NCBI RefSeq assembly: GCF_000400505.1
Contig: NZ_CM001857.1
Span: 4,522,505 to 4,560,808 of the forward strand
Direction: 5' to 3'
From: Musicola paradisiaca NCPPB 2511
GTDB taxonomy: Bacteria; Pseudomonadota; Gammaproteobacteria; Enterobacterales; Enterobacteriaceae
Length of the DNA stretch: 38,304 nucleotides
Numbering within the stretch: the stretch's first letter is position 1; each line of letters begins with the position of its first letter. Of the stretch, positions 10,590 through 20,613 are shown piece by piece. The position numbers and the translations under genes are program-made. A model generated the notes under the pieces. It worked only from the letters and a program-made list of their open reading frames with translations, was not told the DNA's origin and made no database searches.

Positions 10590-12692
10590 TTGTATCTGTT
10601 TGAAAGCCTCAATCTGCTGATTCAGCGGTATCTGCCGGAAGACCAGATACAGTGTCTCAAGCAGGCCTATATCGTTGCACGTGATGCCCACGAGGGGCAG
10701 ACACGCTCCAGCGGCGAGCCCTACATCACGCACCCGGTCGCCGTCGCCTGTATTCTGGCGGAAATGCGTCTCGACTATGAAACGCTAATGGCGGCGTTGC
10801 TGCATGATGTTATCGAAGATACGCCGGCAACCTACCAAGATATCGAGCGCTTGTTCGGCAAAAGCGTAGCCGAACTGGTGGAAGGCGTATCCAAACTCGA
10901 CAAGCTGAAATTTCGCGACAAGAAAGAGGCGCAGGCAGAGAACTTCCGCAAGATGATCATGGCGATGGTGCAGGACATCCGCGTCATCCTGATCAAACTG
11001 GCGGATCGTACCCACAACATGCGCACCCTCGGGTCGCTTCGACCGGACAAACGCCGTCGTATCGCCCGTGAAACGCTGGAAATCTATAGCCCGCTGGCGC
11101 ATCGCCTCGGTATTCACCATCTGAAAACCGAGCTGGAAGAACTGGGTTTCGAAGCACTCTATCCCAATCGTTATCGTGTCATCAAAGAAGTGGTGAAAGC
11201 CGCCCGCGGCAACCGCAAAGAGATGATCCAGAAAATCCTCTCCGAAATAGAGGGACGATTAAAAGAGGCCGGGATTTCCTGTCGTGTCAGCGGTCGGGAA
11301 AAACACCTCTACTCCATCTACTGCAAAATGCACCTGAAAGAACAGCGTTTTCACTCCATCATGGATATCTACGCATTTCGGGTGATCGTCAAGGAAGTGG
11401 ATACCTGTTACCGGGTGCTGGGCCAGGTACATAGCCTGTACAAACCGCGCCCAGCGCGGGTAAAAGATTATATCGCCATCCCCAAAGCCAACGGTTATCA
11501 GTCGCTGCATACCTCGTTGATCGGGCCGCATGGCGTGCCGGTCGAAGTGCAAATCCGTACCGAAGACATGGATCAGATGGCGGAAATGGGCGTGGCGGCG
11601 CACTGGGCCTATAAAGAAGGCGAAAGCAGCAGCACTACGGCGCAGGTTCGCGCCCAGCGTTGGATGCAAAGCCTGCTGGAACTGCAACAGAGTGCGGGCA
11701 GTTCCTTCGAATTCATCGAAAGCGTGAAATCCGATCTGTTTCCGGACGAAATTTACGTATTTACCCCGGAAGGCCGCATCGTACAGTTGCCGGCCGGCGC
11801 CACGCCGGTGGACTTCGCCTATGCCGTGCATACCGACATCGGCCATGCTTGCGTCGGCGCTCGCGTCGATAGGCAGCCTTATCCGTTATCCCAGGCGCTT
11901 TCCAGCGGTCAGACCGTGGAGATCATCACGGCTCCAGGCGCTCGTCCAAACGCAGCCTGGCTCAATTTTGTAGTCAGTTCCAGGGCTCGCGCCAAAATTC
12001 GCCAGATGTTGAAAAACCTCAAGCGTGACGATTCCGTCAGCCTGGGGCGCCGTCTGCTGAACCATGCATTGGGCAACGGGCGCAAACTGTCCGATATCCC
12101 CGAGAAGAATATTCAGCGCGAGCTGGAGCGCATGAAACTGCCGGCGCTGGACGATTTACTGGCGGAAATCGGTCTTGGCAACGCCATGAGCGTCGTCGTG
12201 GCCCGCAATCTGTTGGAAGAAAATACCGAACTCACCGATGCCGGTATCCGCAAACTGCCTATCAAGGGTGCCGATGGCGTACTGATTACCTTCGCCAAGT
12301 GCTGCCGTCCTATTCCCGGCGATCCGATTATCGCCCACGTCAGCCCAGGCAAAGGGCTGGTTATCCATCATGAATCCTGTCGCAATATTCGCGGCTATCA
12401 GAAAGAACCTGAAAAATTCATGGCGGTAGAATGGGATGAAGTCACCGAGCAGGAGTTCATCGCTGAAATCAAGGTGGATATGCTCAACCATCAGGGCGCG
12501 CTGGCCAACCTGACGGCGGCGATCAGCGCGTCCAACTCCAATATTCAGAGCATCAATACCGAGGAAAAGGACGGCAGGGTATACAGCGCCTTTATCCGCC
12601 TCACCACGCGCGATCGTGTTCACCTGGCGAACATTATGCGTAAAATTCGCGTGATGCCGGATGTGATTAAAGTTAACCGTAATCGAAACTGA
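10590..12692 (+). CDS. spoT: Bifunctional (p)ppGpp synthetase/hydrolase SpoT
   Basis: A 700-residue protein (E. coli 702). It starts with TTG at 10590, the same rare start used in E. coli (YLFESLN...). It contains the HD hydrolase domain with His72-Asp73 (LLHDVIED), a weak synthetase domain (KDYIAIPKANGYQSLHT), the TGS domain from about 385 (IYVFTPEGRIVQLPAGATPVDFAYAVHTDIGH), and a C-terminal ACT domain (NHQGALANLTAAISASNSNIQSINTEEKDGRVYSA). It breaks down and, under some starvations, makes (p)ppGpp. The segment linking helical and zinc-finger-like regions (near NLLEENTELTDAGIRKLP) differs from E. coli in sequence and by two residues in length. Confidence 0.97.
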   Translation: MYLFESLNLLIQRYLPEDQIQCLKQAYIVARDAHEGQTRSSGEPYITHPVAVACILAEMRLDYETLMAALLHDVIEDTPATYQDIERLFGKSVAELVEGVSKLDKLKFRDKKEAQAENFRKMIMAMVQDIRVILIKLADRTHNMRTLGSLRPDKRRRIARETLEIYSPLAHRLGIHHLKTELEELGFEALYPNRYRVIKEVVKAARGNRKEMIQKILSEIEGRLKEAGISCRVSGREKHLYSIYCKMHLKEQRFHSIMDIYAFRVIVKEVDTCYRVLGQVHSLYKPRPARVKDYIAIPKANGYQSLHTSLIGPHGVPVEVQIRTEDMDQMAEMGVAAHWAYKEGESSSTTAQVRAQRWMQSLLELQQSAGSSFEFIESVKSDLFPDEIYVFTPEGRIVQLPAGATPVDFAYAVHTDIGHACVGARVDRQPYPLSQALSSGQTVEIITAPGARPNAAWLNFVVSSRARAKIRQMLKNLKRDDSVSLGRRLLNHALGNGRKLSDIPEKNIQRELERMKLPALDDLLAEIGLGNAMSVVVARNLLEENTELTDAGIRKLPIKGADGVLITFAKCCRPIPGDPIIAHVSPGKGLVIHHESCRNIRGYQKEPEKFMAVEWDEVTEQEFIAEIKVDMLNHQGALANLTAAISASNSNIQSINTEEKDGRVYSAFIRLTTRDRVHLANIMRKIRVMPDVIKVNRNRN

Positions 12693-12698
12693 CCTGTT

Positions 12699-13391
12699 AT
12701 GACCCCACAACGTTATGCCCGCATCCGCGACATGCTCAACAACCGCCAACCGGATCTGACGGTATGCATGGAACAGGTGCACAAACCCCACAACGTTTCC
12801 GCCGTTATCCGTACAGCAGACGCTGTCGGCGTCCATCAGGTGCACGCCGTCTGGCCCACTAACCGGATGAAAACACTGGTTTCTACCGCCGCAGGCAGCA
12901 ACAGCTGGGTACAGGTCAAAACCCATCGTTCGATCCACGACGCGGTCAGCCATCTGAAATCCCAGGGGATGCAGGTTCTGGCGACCAATCTGTCCGCCAG
13001 TGCGGTGGATTTCCGCGACGTGGATTACACCCGTCCCACCTGTATCTTGCTGGGTCAGGAAAAAACCGGCATCTCCGCCGAGGCATTGGCACTGGCGGAT
13101 CAGGACATCATTATTCCGATGATCGGCATGGTGCAATCACTGAATGTCTCGGTGGCATCGGCGCTGATTCTGTACGAAGCGCAACGTCAACGTCAGCTTG
13201 CGGGTATGTACCAGCGGGAAATCAGTCCGCTGGATGAAGAAGAGCAACAGCGCCTGCTGTTTGAAGGCGGCTACCCGGTGCTTGCCCGCGTCGCTCAACG
13301 TAAGGGCCTGTCGCGTCCTGTCATCGATCATGCCGGGCAGGTCATTGCCGACGCGCCCTGGTGGGCCGCGATGCAATCCACGGAGCAATGA
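12699..13391 (+). CDS. trmH: tRNA (guanosine(18)-2'-O)-methyltransferase
   Basis: A 230-residue SPOUT-fold methyltransferase that methylates the ribose of G18 in the tRNA D-loop using S-adenosylmethionine. The three knotted motifs are visible: HNVSAVIRTADAVGVHQVHAVWP near 31-53, ILLGQEKTGISAEAL, and IPMIGMVQSLNVSVASALILYEAQRQR. It begins 6 bp after spoT and its stop codon overlaps the recG start (TGATG), so translation is likely coupled. Confidence 0.96.
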   Translation: MTPQRYARIRDMLNNRQPDLTVCMEQVHKPHNVSAVIRTADAVGVHQVHAVWPTNRMKTLVSTAAGSNSWVQVKTHRSIHDAVSHLKSQGMQVLATNLSASAVDFRDVDYTRPTCILLGQEKTGISAEALALADQDIIIPMIGMVQSLNVSVASALILYEAQRQRQLAGMYQREISPLDEEEQQRLLFEGGYPVLARVAQRKGLSRPVIDHAGQVIADAPWWAAMQSTEQ

Positions 13392-15472
13392 TGCAAAGCC
13401 GCCTGCTGAATACCCAACCGTTGAGCACCCTTGCCGGCGTGGGGGCCAGCCAGGCGACCAAACTTGCCCGCATCGGCCTGGAAACCGTGGAAGATTTGCT
13501 GCTGCATCTGCCATTGCGTTATGAAGACCGAACCCACCTCTACCCAATCAACGATTTACTGCCGGGCATCTACGCCACCGTCGAAGGCGAAGTGCTGCGC
13601 AGCGATATCTCTTTTGGCCGCCGCCGTATGCTGACCTGCCAGATTAGCGACGGCAGCGGCATGCTGACGCTGAGATTTTTCAATTTCAACGCCGGGATGA
13701 AAAACAGCCTGTCGCCCGGCCAGCGGATATTGGCATATGGCGAAATCCGGCGCGGCAAGCTCGGCGCGGAAATCATCCACCCGGAATACCGCCTACAGGG
13801 AGAAACCGCGCAACTTGAACTACAGGAAACGCTGACGCCGGTTTATCCGACCACCGAGGGCATCCGCCAGGCGACCCTGCGCAAACTGACCGACCAGGCG
13901 CTGCAATTGCTCGATACCCATCCTATCGACGAACTGCTGCCGCAGGAGATGCGCCACGGGTTGATCAGTCTGCCGGACGCACTGCGCACCCTGCACCGGC
14001 CGCCGCCGGACGTCAGGCTGGAAGCGCTGGAACAGGGTAAACATCCGGCGCAACAGCGGCTGATTATGGAGGAACTGCTGGCGCACAACCTCAGCATGCT
14101 GGCGGTTCGCGCAGGCGCACAGCGTTATCACGCTCAGCCGCTGGCCCCGGACGAGCGACTGAAACAGCGTCTGCTGGCCGCCTTGCCGTTTTCTCCCACC
14201 GCCGCCCAGCAGCGGGTGGTGGCGGAAATCGAACAGGATATGAGCCAGCCGTTTCCGATGATGCGGCTGGTGCAAGGGGATGTCGGATCGGGGAAAACGC
14301 TGGTGGCGGCGCTGGCCGCACTGCGCGCGATCACGCACGGCAGGCAGGTCGCGCTGATGGCGCCGACCGAACTGCTGGCCGAGCAACACGCCATCAACTT
14401 CCGCAACTGGTTCGCACCGCTGGGAATCGACGTTGGCTGGCTAGCTGGGAAACAGAAAGGGAAAGCCAGACAGGCTCAGCAGGACGCGATTGCCAGCGGC
14501 GCAGTTGCCATGGTGGTGGGAACGCACGCCATTTTTCAGCAACAGGTACAGTTCAACGGTCTAGCGCTGGTGATTATCGACGAGCAGCACCGGTTTGGCG
14601 TCCACCAGCGGCTGGCGCTGTGGGAAAAAGGGGAAGAACAGGGCTTCCATCCTCACCAGCTGATCATGACCGCCACGCCGATTCCGCGCACGCTGGCGAT
14701 GACCGCCTACGCCGATCTGGATACCTCGGTGATTGACGAACTGCCGCCCGGCAGAACGCCAGTCACCACCGTCGCGATTCCCGACACCCGGCGCGCCGAT
14801 GTTATCCAGCGCGTCAGGCATGCTTGTCTGCAAGAAGAACGGCAGGCTTACTGGGTCTGCACCTTGATCGAAGAATCCGATCTGCTGGAGGCGCAGGCCG
14901 CCGAAGCCACGCTGCAGGAACTGCAGGCCGCGTTGCCGGATTTAACGATTGGGCTGGTGCATGGCCGCATGAAAACCCAGGAAAAACAGGCAGTCATGGA
15001 GGCGTTCAAAACCGGCCGACTGCATTTGCTGGTAGCGACCACGGTGATTGAAGTGGGCGTCGATGTTCCCAATGCCAGCCTGATGATTATCGAAAACCCG
15101 GAACGCCTGGGGCTGGCGCAGTTGCACCAGTTGCGCGGGCGTGTCGGCCGAGGCGCGGTGGCTTCCCATTGCGTACTGTTGTATAAATCGCCGCTCAGCA
15201 AGACCGCCCAGATGCGGTTGCAGGTACTGCGGGACAGTAACGACGGCTTTGTGATCGCACAACGCGATCTGGAAATTCGCGGCCCCGGTGAGCTGCTCGG
15301 CACCCGCCAAACCGGCAACGCCGAATTCAAAGTGGCCGACCTGCTGCGCGATCAGGCGCTTATCCCACAAGTGCAGCGGGTTGCCCGCCATATCCACGCG
15401 CACTATCCCGAACATGCCCGAGCGCTGATCGAACGCTGGCTGCCGGAAAGCGCCCGTTATACCAACGCTTAA
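13391..15472 (+). CDS. recG: ATP-dependent DNA helicase RecG
   Basis: A 693-residue helicase (E. coli 693) that remodels stalled replication forks and Holliday junctions. The N-terminal wedge/OB domain (GIYATVEGEVLRSDISFGRRRMLTCQISDGSG) precedes the helicase core: Walker A GDVGSGKT, Walker B IIDEQHRFG, TATPIPRTLAM, and the RecG-type C-terminal motor (HGRMKTQEKQAVM, QLRGRVGRG). The start at 13391 overlaps the trmH stop by one base; an ATG three bases earlier (13388) is also possible. The longer frame from 13361 lies wholly inside trmH and is not needed. Confidence 0.97.
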   Translation: MQSRLLNTQPLSTLAGVGASQATKLARIGLETVEDLLLHLPLRYEDRTHLYPINDLLPGIYATVEGEVLRSDISFGRRRMLTCQISDGSGMLTLRFFNFNAGMKNSLSPGQRILAYGEIRRGKLGAEIIHPEYRLQGETAQLELQETLTPVYPTTEGIRQATLRKLTDQALQLLDTHPIDELLPQEMRHGLISLPDALRTLHRPPPDVRLEALEQGKHPAQQRLIMEELLAHNLSMLAVRAGAQRYHAQPLAPDERLKQRLLAALPFSPTAAQQRVVAEIEQDMSQPFPMMRLVQGDVGSGKTLVAALAALRAITHGRQVALMAPTELLAEQHAINFRNWFAPLGIDVGWLAGKQKGKARQAQQDAIASGAVAMVVGTHAIFQQQVQFNGLALVIIDEQHRFGVHQRLALWEKGEEQGFHPHQLIMTATPIPRTLAMTAYADLDTSVIDELPPGRTPVTTVAIPDTRRADVIQRVRHACLQEERQAYWVCTLIEESDLLEAQAAEATLQELQAALPDLTIGLVHGRMKTQEKQAVMEAFKTGRLHLLVATTVIEVGVDVPNASLMIIENPERLGLAQLHQLRGRVGRGAVASHCVLLYKSPLSKTAQMRLQVLRDSNDGFVIAQRDLEIRGPGELLGTRQTGNAEFKVADLLRDQALIPQVQRVARHIHAHYPEHARALIERWLPESARYTNA

Positions 15473-15799
15473 ACGGTCGGCGGCCCGGTCATATGACTGC
15501 GGGGCCACGTAACCTGGCGATGCAGACCCAGGGTACAACAACGATGCAGCACACAACGATGCAGCAAAAAACCGCCATCCCTTCAGGGCGCGGCCATTCG
15601 ATGCATTAGCGACGCCCACATCACGGCGTTGAGTTAGCATCGACGACAGAAGCATTGCCGGACACACCTCACCGACGCACATTTCTCACCTTTAATTTCT
15701 CACCGTCGACAGCAGCACCTGCAATCGCTTACCGCAACCGATTGCTTTTACAAAGCAGAAGATTAAAATGCGCATTTTTATTCAGGAGTGCCAACCACC
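15473..15799. other. recG-xanP intergenic region
   Basis: This 327-bp gap holds two copies of the 14-mer ACAACGATGCAGCA 15 bp apart (15538-15566), and at its right end the xanP promoter and PurR-like operator (separate entry). E. coli has gltS between recG and xanP. No trace of gltS is visible here, and no other gene or RNA was recognised. Confidence 0.55.
15732..15769 (+). promoter_or_regulatory. xanP promoter with PurR-type operator
   Basis: The 16-mer CCGCAACCGATTGCTT at 15732-15747 fits the PurR consensus ANGCAANCGNTTNCNT at every fixed position except the first base. It overlaps a possible -35 (TTGCTT, 15742-15747), followed after 16 bp by TAAAAT (15764-15769). Repression by PurR with hypoxanthine or guanine would suit a purine permease gene. 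Confidence 0.65.
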
Positions 15800-17188
15800 A
15801 TGAGTATTTCCGCCACCGAGATACCTCAGTCCAGCCCCGAAACCACGGCGCGCAGCGAACTGATTTACCGTCTGGAGGACAGGCCTCCACTACCGCAAAC
15901 CCTATTTGCCGCCTGTCAGCATTTGCTGGCGATGTTTGTCGCCGTGATTACCCCGGCGTTGCTGATTTGCCAGGCGCTCGGCTTGCCGGCGCAGGATACC
16001 CAGCACATCATCAGTATGTCGCTGTTCGCCTCCGGCGTGGCGTCTATTCTGCAAATCAAAACCTGGGGGCCGGTCGGGTCTGGCCTGCTTTCGATTCAAG
16101 GCACCAGCTTCAACTTCGTGACGCCGTTGATCATGGGCGGTATGGCGCTGAAAAACGGTGGAGCGGATGTTCCCACCATGATGGCGGCGCTGTTCGGCAC
16201 CTTGATGGTCGCCTCCTGCACCGAGATGTTGCTGTCCCGCGTGCTGCATCTGGCGCGCCGCATCATCACTCCGCTGGTATCCGGTATTGTGGTAATGATT
16301 ATCGGCCTGTCGCTGATTCAGGTCGGGTTAACCTCTATCGGCGGCGGTTTCGCCGCCATGGGCAACCACACCTTCGGCGCGCCGAAAAACCTGTTGCTGG
16401 CCGGGATCGTGCTGGCCGTCATCATCCTCCTGAATCGTCAGCGCAACCCTTACCTGCGCGTGGCGTCGCTGGTGATCGCCATGGCGGTGGGCTATCTGGC
16501 GGCCTGGCTGATGGGTATGCTGCCGGGTAACGCGCCGTCGTCGGCCTCGGCCCTGATTATGGTGCCAGCGCCGATGTATTACGGTCTTGGCTTCGACTGG
16601 AATCTGCTGGTGCCGTTGATGCTGGTTTTCATGGTGACATCGCTGGAAACCATCGGCGACATCACCGCCACCTCCGACGTTTCCGAGCAGCCGGTCAGCG
16701 GGCCGCTATACATGAAGCGATTGAAAGGCGGGGTGCTGGCCAACGGCCTGAACTCCTGTGTATCCGCCATCTTCAATACCTTCCCCAACTCCTGCTTCGG
16801 CCAGAACAACGGCGTCATCCAGCTGACCGGCGTCGCCAGCCGTTATGTGGGTTTTGTGGTAGCGCTGATGCTGATCGTGTTGGGGCTCTTTCCGGCGGTA
16901 AGCGGGTTTGTGCAGCATATTCCCGAGCCGGTGCTGGGCGGTGCGACCATCGTAATGTTCGGCACCATCGCCGCCTCCGGTGTGCGCATCGTCTCCCGCG
17001 AACCGCTGAACCGCCGCGCCATCATGATTATCGCGTTGTCTCTGGCCGTTGGTCTGGGTGTCTCGCAGCAGCCGTTAATTTTGCAGTTTGCGCCTGATTG
17101 GCTGAAAACCCTGCTCTCTTCCGGTATTGCTGCGGGCGGCATCACAGCCATCGTGTTAAATCTGATGTTCCCCCACGAGAAAGAATAA
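15800..17188 (+). CDS. xanP: Xanthine permease XanP
   Basis: A 462-residue inner-membrane purine permease of the NCS2/NAT family (E. coli XanP, formerly YicE, 463 aa), importing xanthine by proton symport. Long stretches match E. coli XanP, including [37 protein letters not shown] (the NAT signature) and [19 protein letters not shown]. About 14 membrane helices are expected. I start at ATG 15800 to give family length; an in-frame GTG at 15788 sits on the AGGAG ribosome-binding site. A PurR-type operator precedes it and a strong hairpin follows. Confidence 0.96.
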   Translation: MSISATEIPQSSPETTARSELIYRLEDRPPLPQTLFAACQHLLAMFVAVITPALLICQALGLPAQDTQHIISMSLFASGVASILQIKTWGPVGSGLLSIQGTSFNFVTPLIMGGMALKNGGADVPTMMAALFGTLMVASCTEMLLSRVLHLARRIITPLVSGIVVMIIGLSLIQVGLTSIGGGFAAMGNHTFGAPKNLLLAGIVLAVIILLNRQRNPYLRVASLVIAMAVGYLAAWLMGMLPGNAPSSASALIMVPAPMYYGLGFDWNLLVPLMLVFMVTSLETIGDITATSDVSEQPVSGPLYMKRLKGGVLANGLNSCVSAIFNTFPNSCFGQNNGVIQLTGVASRYVGFVVALMLIVLGLFPAVSGFVQHIPEPVLGGATIVMFGTIAASGVRIVSREPLNRRAIMIIALSLAVGLGVSQQPLILQFAPDWLKTLLSSGIAAGGITAIVLNLMFPHEKE

Positions 17189-17224
17189 GCGACCGCTTCC
17201 AGAAAATTTTCGTCTGACGTGAAA

Positions 17225-17256
17225 TTAAGGGCCGATGGTGTAACATCGGCCCTTAA
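17225..17256 (+). terminator. Hairpin terminator after xanP
   Basis: Perfect inverted repeat TTAAGGGCCGATG / CATCGGCCCTTAA with a 6-base loop, followed by TTATTGT. It separates xanP from yicH. Confidence 0.8.
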
Positions 17257-17345
17257 TTATTGTCTGTAACATGATTACCTGTTGAGACAACAGGCTAATT
17301 ACGGCATAAAACGGTTATCCCTGACGACTGGCGCGGATTCACACA

Positions 17346-19073
17346 ATGAAATTTATCGGGAAAGTTCTTCTCACCCTATTTTTGCTGATGTTGCTAACGT
17401 TGGTGATTCTCTACGTCCTGCTGCAAACGGCATGGGGCGCCGGCCGGATCAGCGATTGGGTGAATCAACACACCGAATACCGTTTGTCGCTCAACAAAGT
17501 AGCTCATGACTGGTCCACACCCAGCCATTTGCAATTGCAGGACGTCACTTTCGGTCATAGAGACCAGCCGGTCACTTTATCCGCCAGACAGATCGATCTG
17601 GGTTTCAGCTTCCGTCAGTTCACCACCCCTCGCCATTTTGCCAGCATTGAGCTGGAAGGCGGCGCGCTGAATCTCGAACAAACCGGGTTCGCCCTGCCGC
17701 TCGACGCCGATATCCTGCAATTGAAAAATATGGCGCTACAGGCCCAGGACGGCGACTGGCGTTTGCAGGGGCAACAAGTCACCGGCGGCATTACGCCCTG
17801 GAAACCGGAAACCGGGTACCTGCTCGGCAGGAAAGCCGCATTCCAGCTTAGCGCCAGCGCTTTGCAGCTCAATGAGTTGCCTGCCAGCAAGGTGCTGATC
17901 CAAGGGACGTTCGACAACAAACAGCTAACACTGGAGAATTTCGGCGCGGATGTGGCTCGCGGGGAATTAACCGGAAATGCAGTACGTTCGAAAGACGGCA
18001 GTTGGCTCGTCAACACGCTACGGCTGAGCAATGTCCGGTTGCAGACCAAGCAGACTATGGCTGACTTTCTCAAGCCCGTTACGCATATCCCTTCCGTCAC
18101 CATTAATCGTTTTGACTTGATCGATGCGCGAATCGAAGGGCCGGACTGGGCATTTAGCGACCTGGACGTCACGCTGCAAAATGTCACCTTCAAACAGGAC
18201 GACTGGCAAAGCGAAGACGGCTCGCTGTCGTTCAACGCGACCGATATCGTTAACGGCCCCATGCACTTCGTTGATCCGATCGTAACGCTGAGTTTGTCCA
18301 AACAAGGGGTCGACATCAGGCAATTTTCGACGCGCTGGGAAGGCGGCCTGTTACGTACCAGCGGTAACTGGCGTCGGGATACGCATCGCCTGACGCTGGA
18401 TGATGTCGTGGTGGCCGGCCTGGAATATACATTACCTGGCGACTGGCGGCAGCGTTGGCTGCAAACGTTGCCGGACTGGCTGACGGAAGTGATGCTGAAG
18501 AAGTTTGCCGCCAATCATAACTTGCTGATTGATATCACACCTGATTTCCCGTTCCAGCTCACCGCGCTGGACGGCGTCGGCGCCAATTTGCTGCTGGCCA
18601 AAAATCATCAATGGGGTATTTGGCAGGGCGCGCTGACGCTTAACGCCAGCGACGCCACATTCAACAAGGTTGATGTCCGGCGGCCTTCGCTGGTATTGAA
18701 CGCCGGCGATCAGCAAATCAACATTACCGAATTGAGCGCTTTCACCAAAACCGGCCTGCTGGAAGCCAAAGCGGTTATCGACCAACAGCCGACCCGTGTA
18801 TTCTCTCTGGAACTCAACGGAAAAGCCGTCACCTTCGATAATTTCATCCGTTGGGGCTGGCCAACAACATCAGCGACCGCGCCGACCGGGAACACCAACA
18901 TACAACTGCACCTGACTGGTCGACTGGATGCGTCATCCCCGCTAAAACCCAGCCTTAATGGGTCATTGCAGGGTATCGACAGCGCGGGGCACGGTATTAA
19001 TCAGCAAATGCGTCAGGGTAACGTCGTTGAAAGCACGCCTGCCGCGCCATCGTCGCCCGCCAACCCGTCGTAA
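17346..19073 (+). CDS. yicH: AsmA-family protein YicH
   Basis: A 575-residue protein (E. coli YicH 569). It has one N-terminal membrane anchor (about residues 5-28) and a long beta-rich periplasmic domain with repeating strand segments (LTLENFGADVARGELTGNAVR, LRTSGNWRRDTHRLTLDDVVVAG). This is the AsmA-like architecture related to bacterial lipid-bridge proteins such as TamB and YhdP. AsmA-type proteins are linked to phospholipid traffic and outer-membrane homeostasis; a direct role for YicH is inference. It stands alone, with a hairpin upstream and a terminator downstream. Confidence 0.92.
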   Translation: MKFIGKVLLTLFLLMLLTLVILYVLLQTAWGAGRISDWVNQHTEYRLSLNKVAHDWSTPSHLQLQDVTFGHRDQPVTLSARQIDLGFSFRQFTTPRHFASIELEGGALNLEQTGFALPLDADILQLKNMALQAQDGDWRLQGQQVTGGITPWKPETGYLLGRKAAFQLSASALQLNELPASKVLIQGTFDNKQLTLENFGADVARGELTGNAVRSKDGSWLVNTLRLSNVRLQTKQTMADFLKPVTHIPSVTINRFDLIDARIEGPDWAFSDLDVTLQNVTFKQDDWQSEDGSLSFNATDIVNGPMHFVDPIVTLSLSKQGVDIRQFSTRWEGGLLRTSGNWRRDTHRLTLDDVVVAGLEYTLPGDWRQRWLQTLPDWLTEVMLKKFAANHNLLIDITPDFPFQLTALDGVGANLLLAKNHQWGIWQGALTLNASDATFNKVDVRRPSLVLNAGDQQINITELSAFTKTGLLEAKAVIDQQPTRVFSLELNGKAVTFDNFIRWGWPTTSATAPTGNTNIQLHLTGRLDASSPLKPSLNGSLQGIDSAGHGINQQMRQGNVVESTPAAPSSPANPS

Positions 19074-19116
19074 CGGCGTAGTACCTCGACGTTGAAAACC
19101 CTGATCCCTGAATACC

Positions 19117-19140
19117 AATCGCCACATCAACGTGGCGATT
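19117..19140. terminator. Bidirectional terminator between yicH and fabY
   Basis: Inverted repeat AATCGCCAC / GTGGCGATT with a 6-base loop and an AT-rich tail (TATTAT) on the yicH side, in the gap between two convergent genes. Confidence 0.7.
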
Positions 19141-19179
19141 TATTATGGCGGTATGATCGGCGTTCTGCGGGCCGAACAA

Positions 19180-20121
19180 TTAACGAATGGTAAATTCGTC
19201 GGAAGGCTTTACATCATCCGACGCCAGCGGCAATACCAGATAAACTCCTTCAAACAGCGCCCCGCTTTTCTCGTCGCCAAACAGTTCCACCTGTAGCCGA
19301 ACACGGGCTTTTCGCCCTCTGGCTAGACGTGCCAAATCGCCGTTTATCGATCCGAGATCCGCTACCGCGCTGGGCCGCCCCGCCACTGGCGCAATGTAAC
19401 GAATGTTCGCATCCGCCAGAATAATGGTTCCGTCCAGCTGCTTTTCACGTAACGATAACCAGATAAGCCCCCACCCCGTCAGCGTTGCCAGCGAAAACAG
19501 ACTGCCGGCGAACAACGTGTGATGCGGATTCTGATTTCCGGCTTCCGGCATGGTGGTGATGAATTTTTGTCCGGTGTACTGGCTGATGCGAACCCCCATC
19601 TTGTCGCTGAGGGGAATATGATTGTGCCAGGCTTGCTGCAGTTGGGCGCACCACTCAGGCCGGTGCAAAATGTCATCCAGCGAGGCGACCGGTTTTATCA
19701 TCAGGAAATGGCGCACCGGCGTCGTCAGCGGCGTGGTGATTTCCCCTTGATTGACAAACCCCAGTCGGGCGAAGAAATCCACCGCATCCTCGCGGGCGCT
19801 ACATACTACGCGCTTCACCCCCTCCTGACGCGCCACGGACTCCAGTGCCAGGGCAATCATGGCCCCCAATCCTTTGCGCCTCACATCAGGGCGTACAGCC
19901 AGAAAACGGATGGATGCTTCATTGTCAGCATTGATAGAAAGACGCCCTACTGCCATCAGATTTCCCTGTTCATCGACCAGCGTCTGATGATGCGCCAACG
20001 CATCGTAGGCATCCCGTTCCGACCCTAATGGCTGATTCAAGGGTTTACGCAGCATTTCCCAACGAAAGTAGTAGTAGGCATCCAGATCTTCCGCGCTTTC
20101 CGGTACTTTCAGGTAGTACAT
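19180..20121 (-). CDS. fabY: Fatty acid biosynthesis protein FabY (YiiD)
   Basis: About 313 residues from the ATG at 20121 (GAGG 5 bases upstream). A longer form from the TTG at 20157 adds 12 residues and would overlap the dtd stop codon; E. coli YiiD also has about 16 residues before the matching methionine. The N-terminal half is a GNAT acetyltransferase domain ([24 protein letters not shown]). The C-terminal half is a hotdog-type thioesterase-like domain ([23 protein letters not shown]). In E. coli this fusion protein can support initiation of fatty acid synthesis by making acetoacetyl-ACP. It ends the yihX-dtd-fabY unit. Confidence 0.93.
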   Translation of the reverse strand: MYYLKVPESAEDLDAYYYFRWEMLRKPLNQPLGSERDAYDALAHHQTLVDEQGNLMAVGRLSINADNEASIRFLAVRPDVRRKGLGAMIALALESVARQEGVKRVVCSAREDAVDFFARLGFVNQGEITTPLTTPVRHFLMIKPVASLDDILHRPEWCAQLQQAWHNHIPLSDKMGVRISQYTGQKFITTMPEAGNQNPHHTLFAGSLFSLATLTGWGLIWLSLREKQLDGTIILADANIRYIAPVAGRPSAVADLGSINGDLARLARGRKARVRLQVELFGDEKSGALFEGVYLVLPLASDDVKPSDEFTIR

Positions 20122-20153
20122 ACTCGCCTCACTCAACACATCGCTCGGGGGAT

Positions 20154-20591
20154 TCAAACCTGCAACCAGAAAGTCACCGGCCCGTCATTCACCAACGCAA
20201 CTTTCATCTCTGCGGCGAAACGGCCGGTCTCCGTCGTCAGGCCGCGCTCACGACATTGACCAATGAAATACTGATATAAACGTTCGGCCTCATCCGGCGC
20301 GGCTCCGCGGGAAAAACTGGGGCGCATACCCTTCTGTGTATCCGCCGCCAGAGTAAACTGCGATACCACCAACAGGCTACCGCCCGCCTGCTGAACATTC
20401 AGGTTCATTTTGCCGTGCTCATCGCTGAAAATCCGATACCCCGTCACTCGCTCACATAACCGGGATGCTTTCCGTTCGTCGTCACCCTGTTCCACTCCCA
20501 GCAAAACCAGCAACCCGGCGCCGATTTCGCCAACCACATCGCCATCCACTGTCACGCTGGCGCCGGACACTCGTTGAATCAATGCAATCAT
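20154..20591 (-). CDS. dtd: D-aminoacyl-tRNA deacylase
   Basis: A 145-residue protein, identical in length to E. coli Dtd. It removes D-amino acids (and glycine from tRNA-Ala) from mischarged tRNAs. Diagnostic motifs are SQFTLAAD and the C-terminal [11 protein letters not shown], which carries the cis Gly-Pro that excludes L-amino acids. ATG 20591 lies 22 bp after the yihX stop. E. coli places rbn (yihY) between yihX and dtd; it is absent here. Confidence 0.97.
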   Translation of the reverse strand: MIALIQRVSGASVTVDGDVVGEIGAGLLVLLGVEQGDDERKASRLCERVTGYRIFSDEHGKMNLNVQQAGGSLLVVSQFTLAADTQKGMRPSFSRGAAPDEAERLYQYFIGQCRERGLTTETGRFAAEMKVALVNDGPVTFWLQV

Positions 20592-20613
20592 AAAAAGGAT
20601 ATACCTCCAGCCT

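Noticed and set aside
15481-15514. GC-rich hairpin (GGCCC / GGGCC) after recG
   Set aside because: Five-base stem with a long loop and no T run; insufficient for a terminator call.
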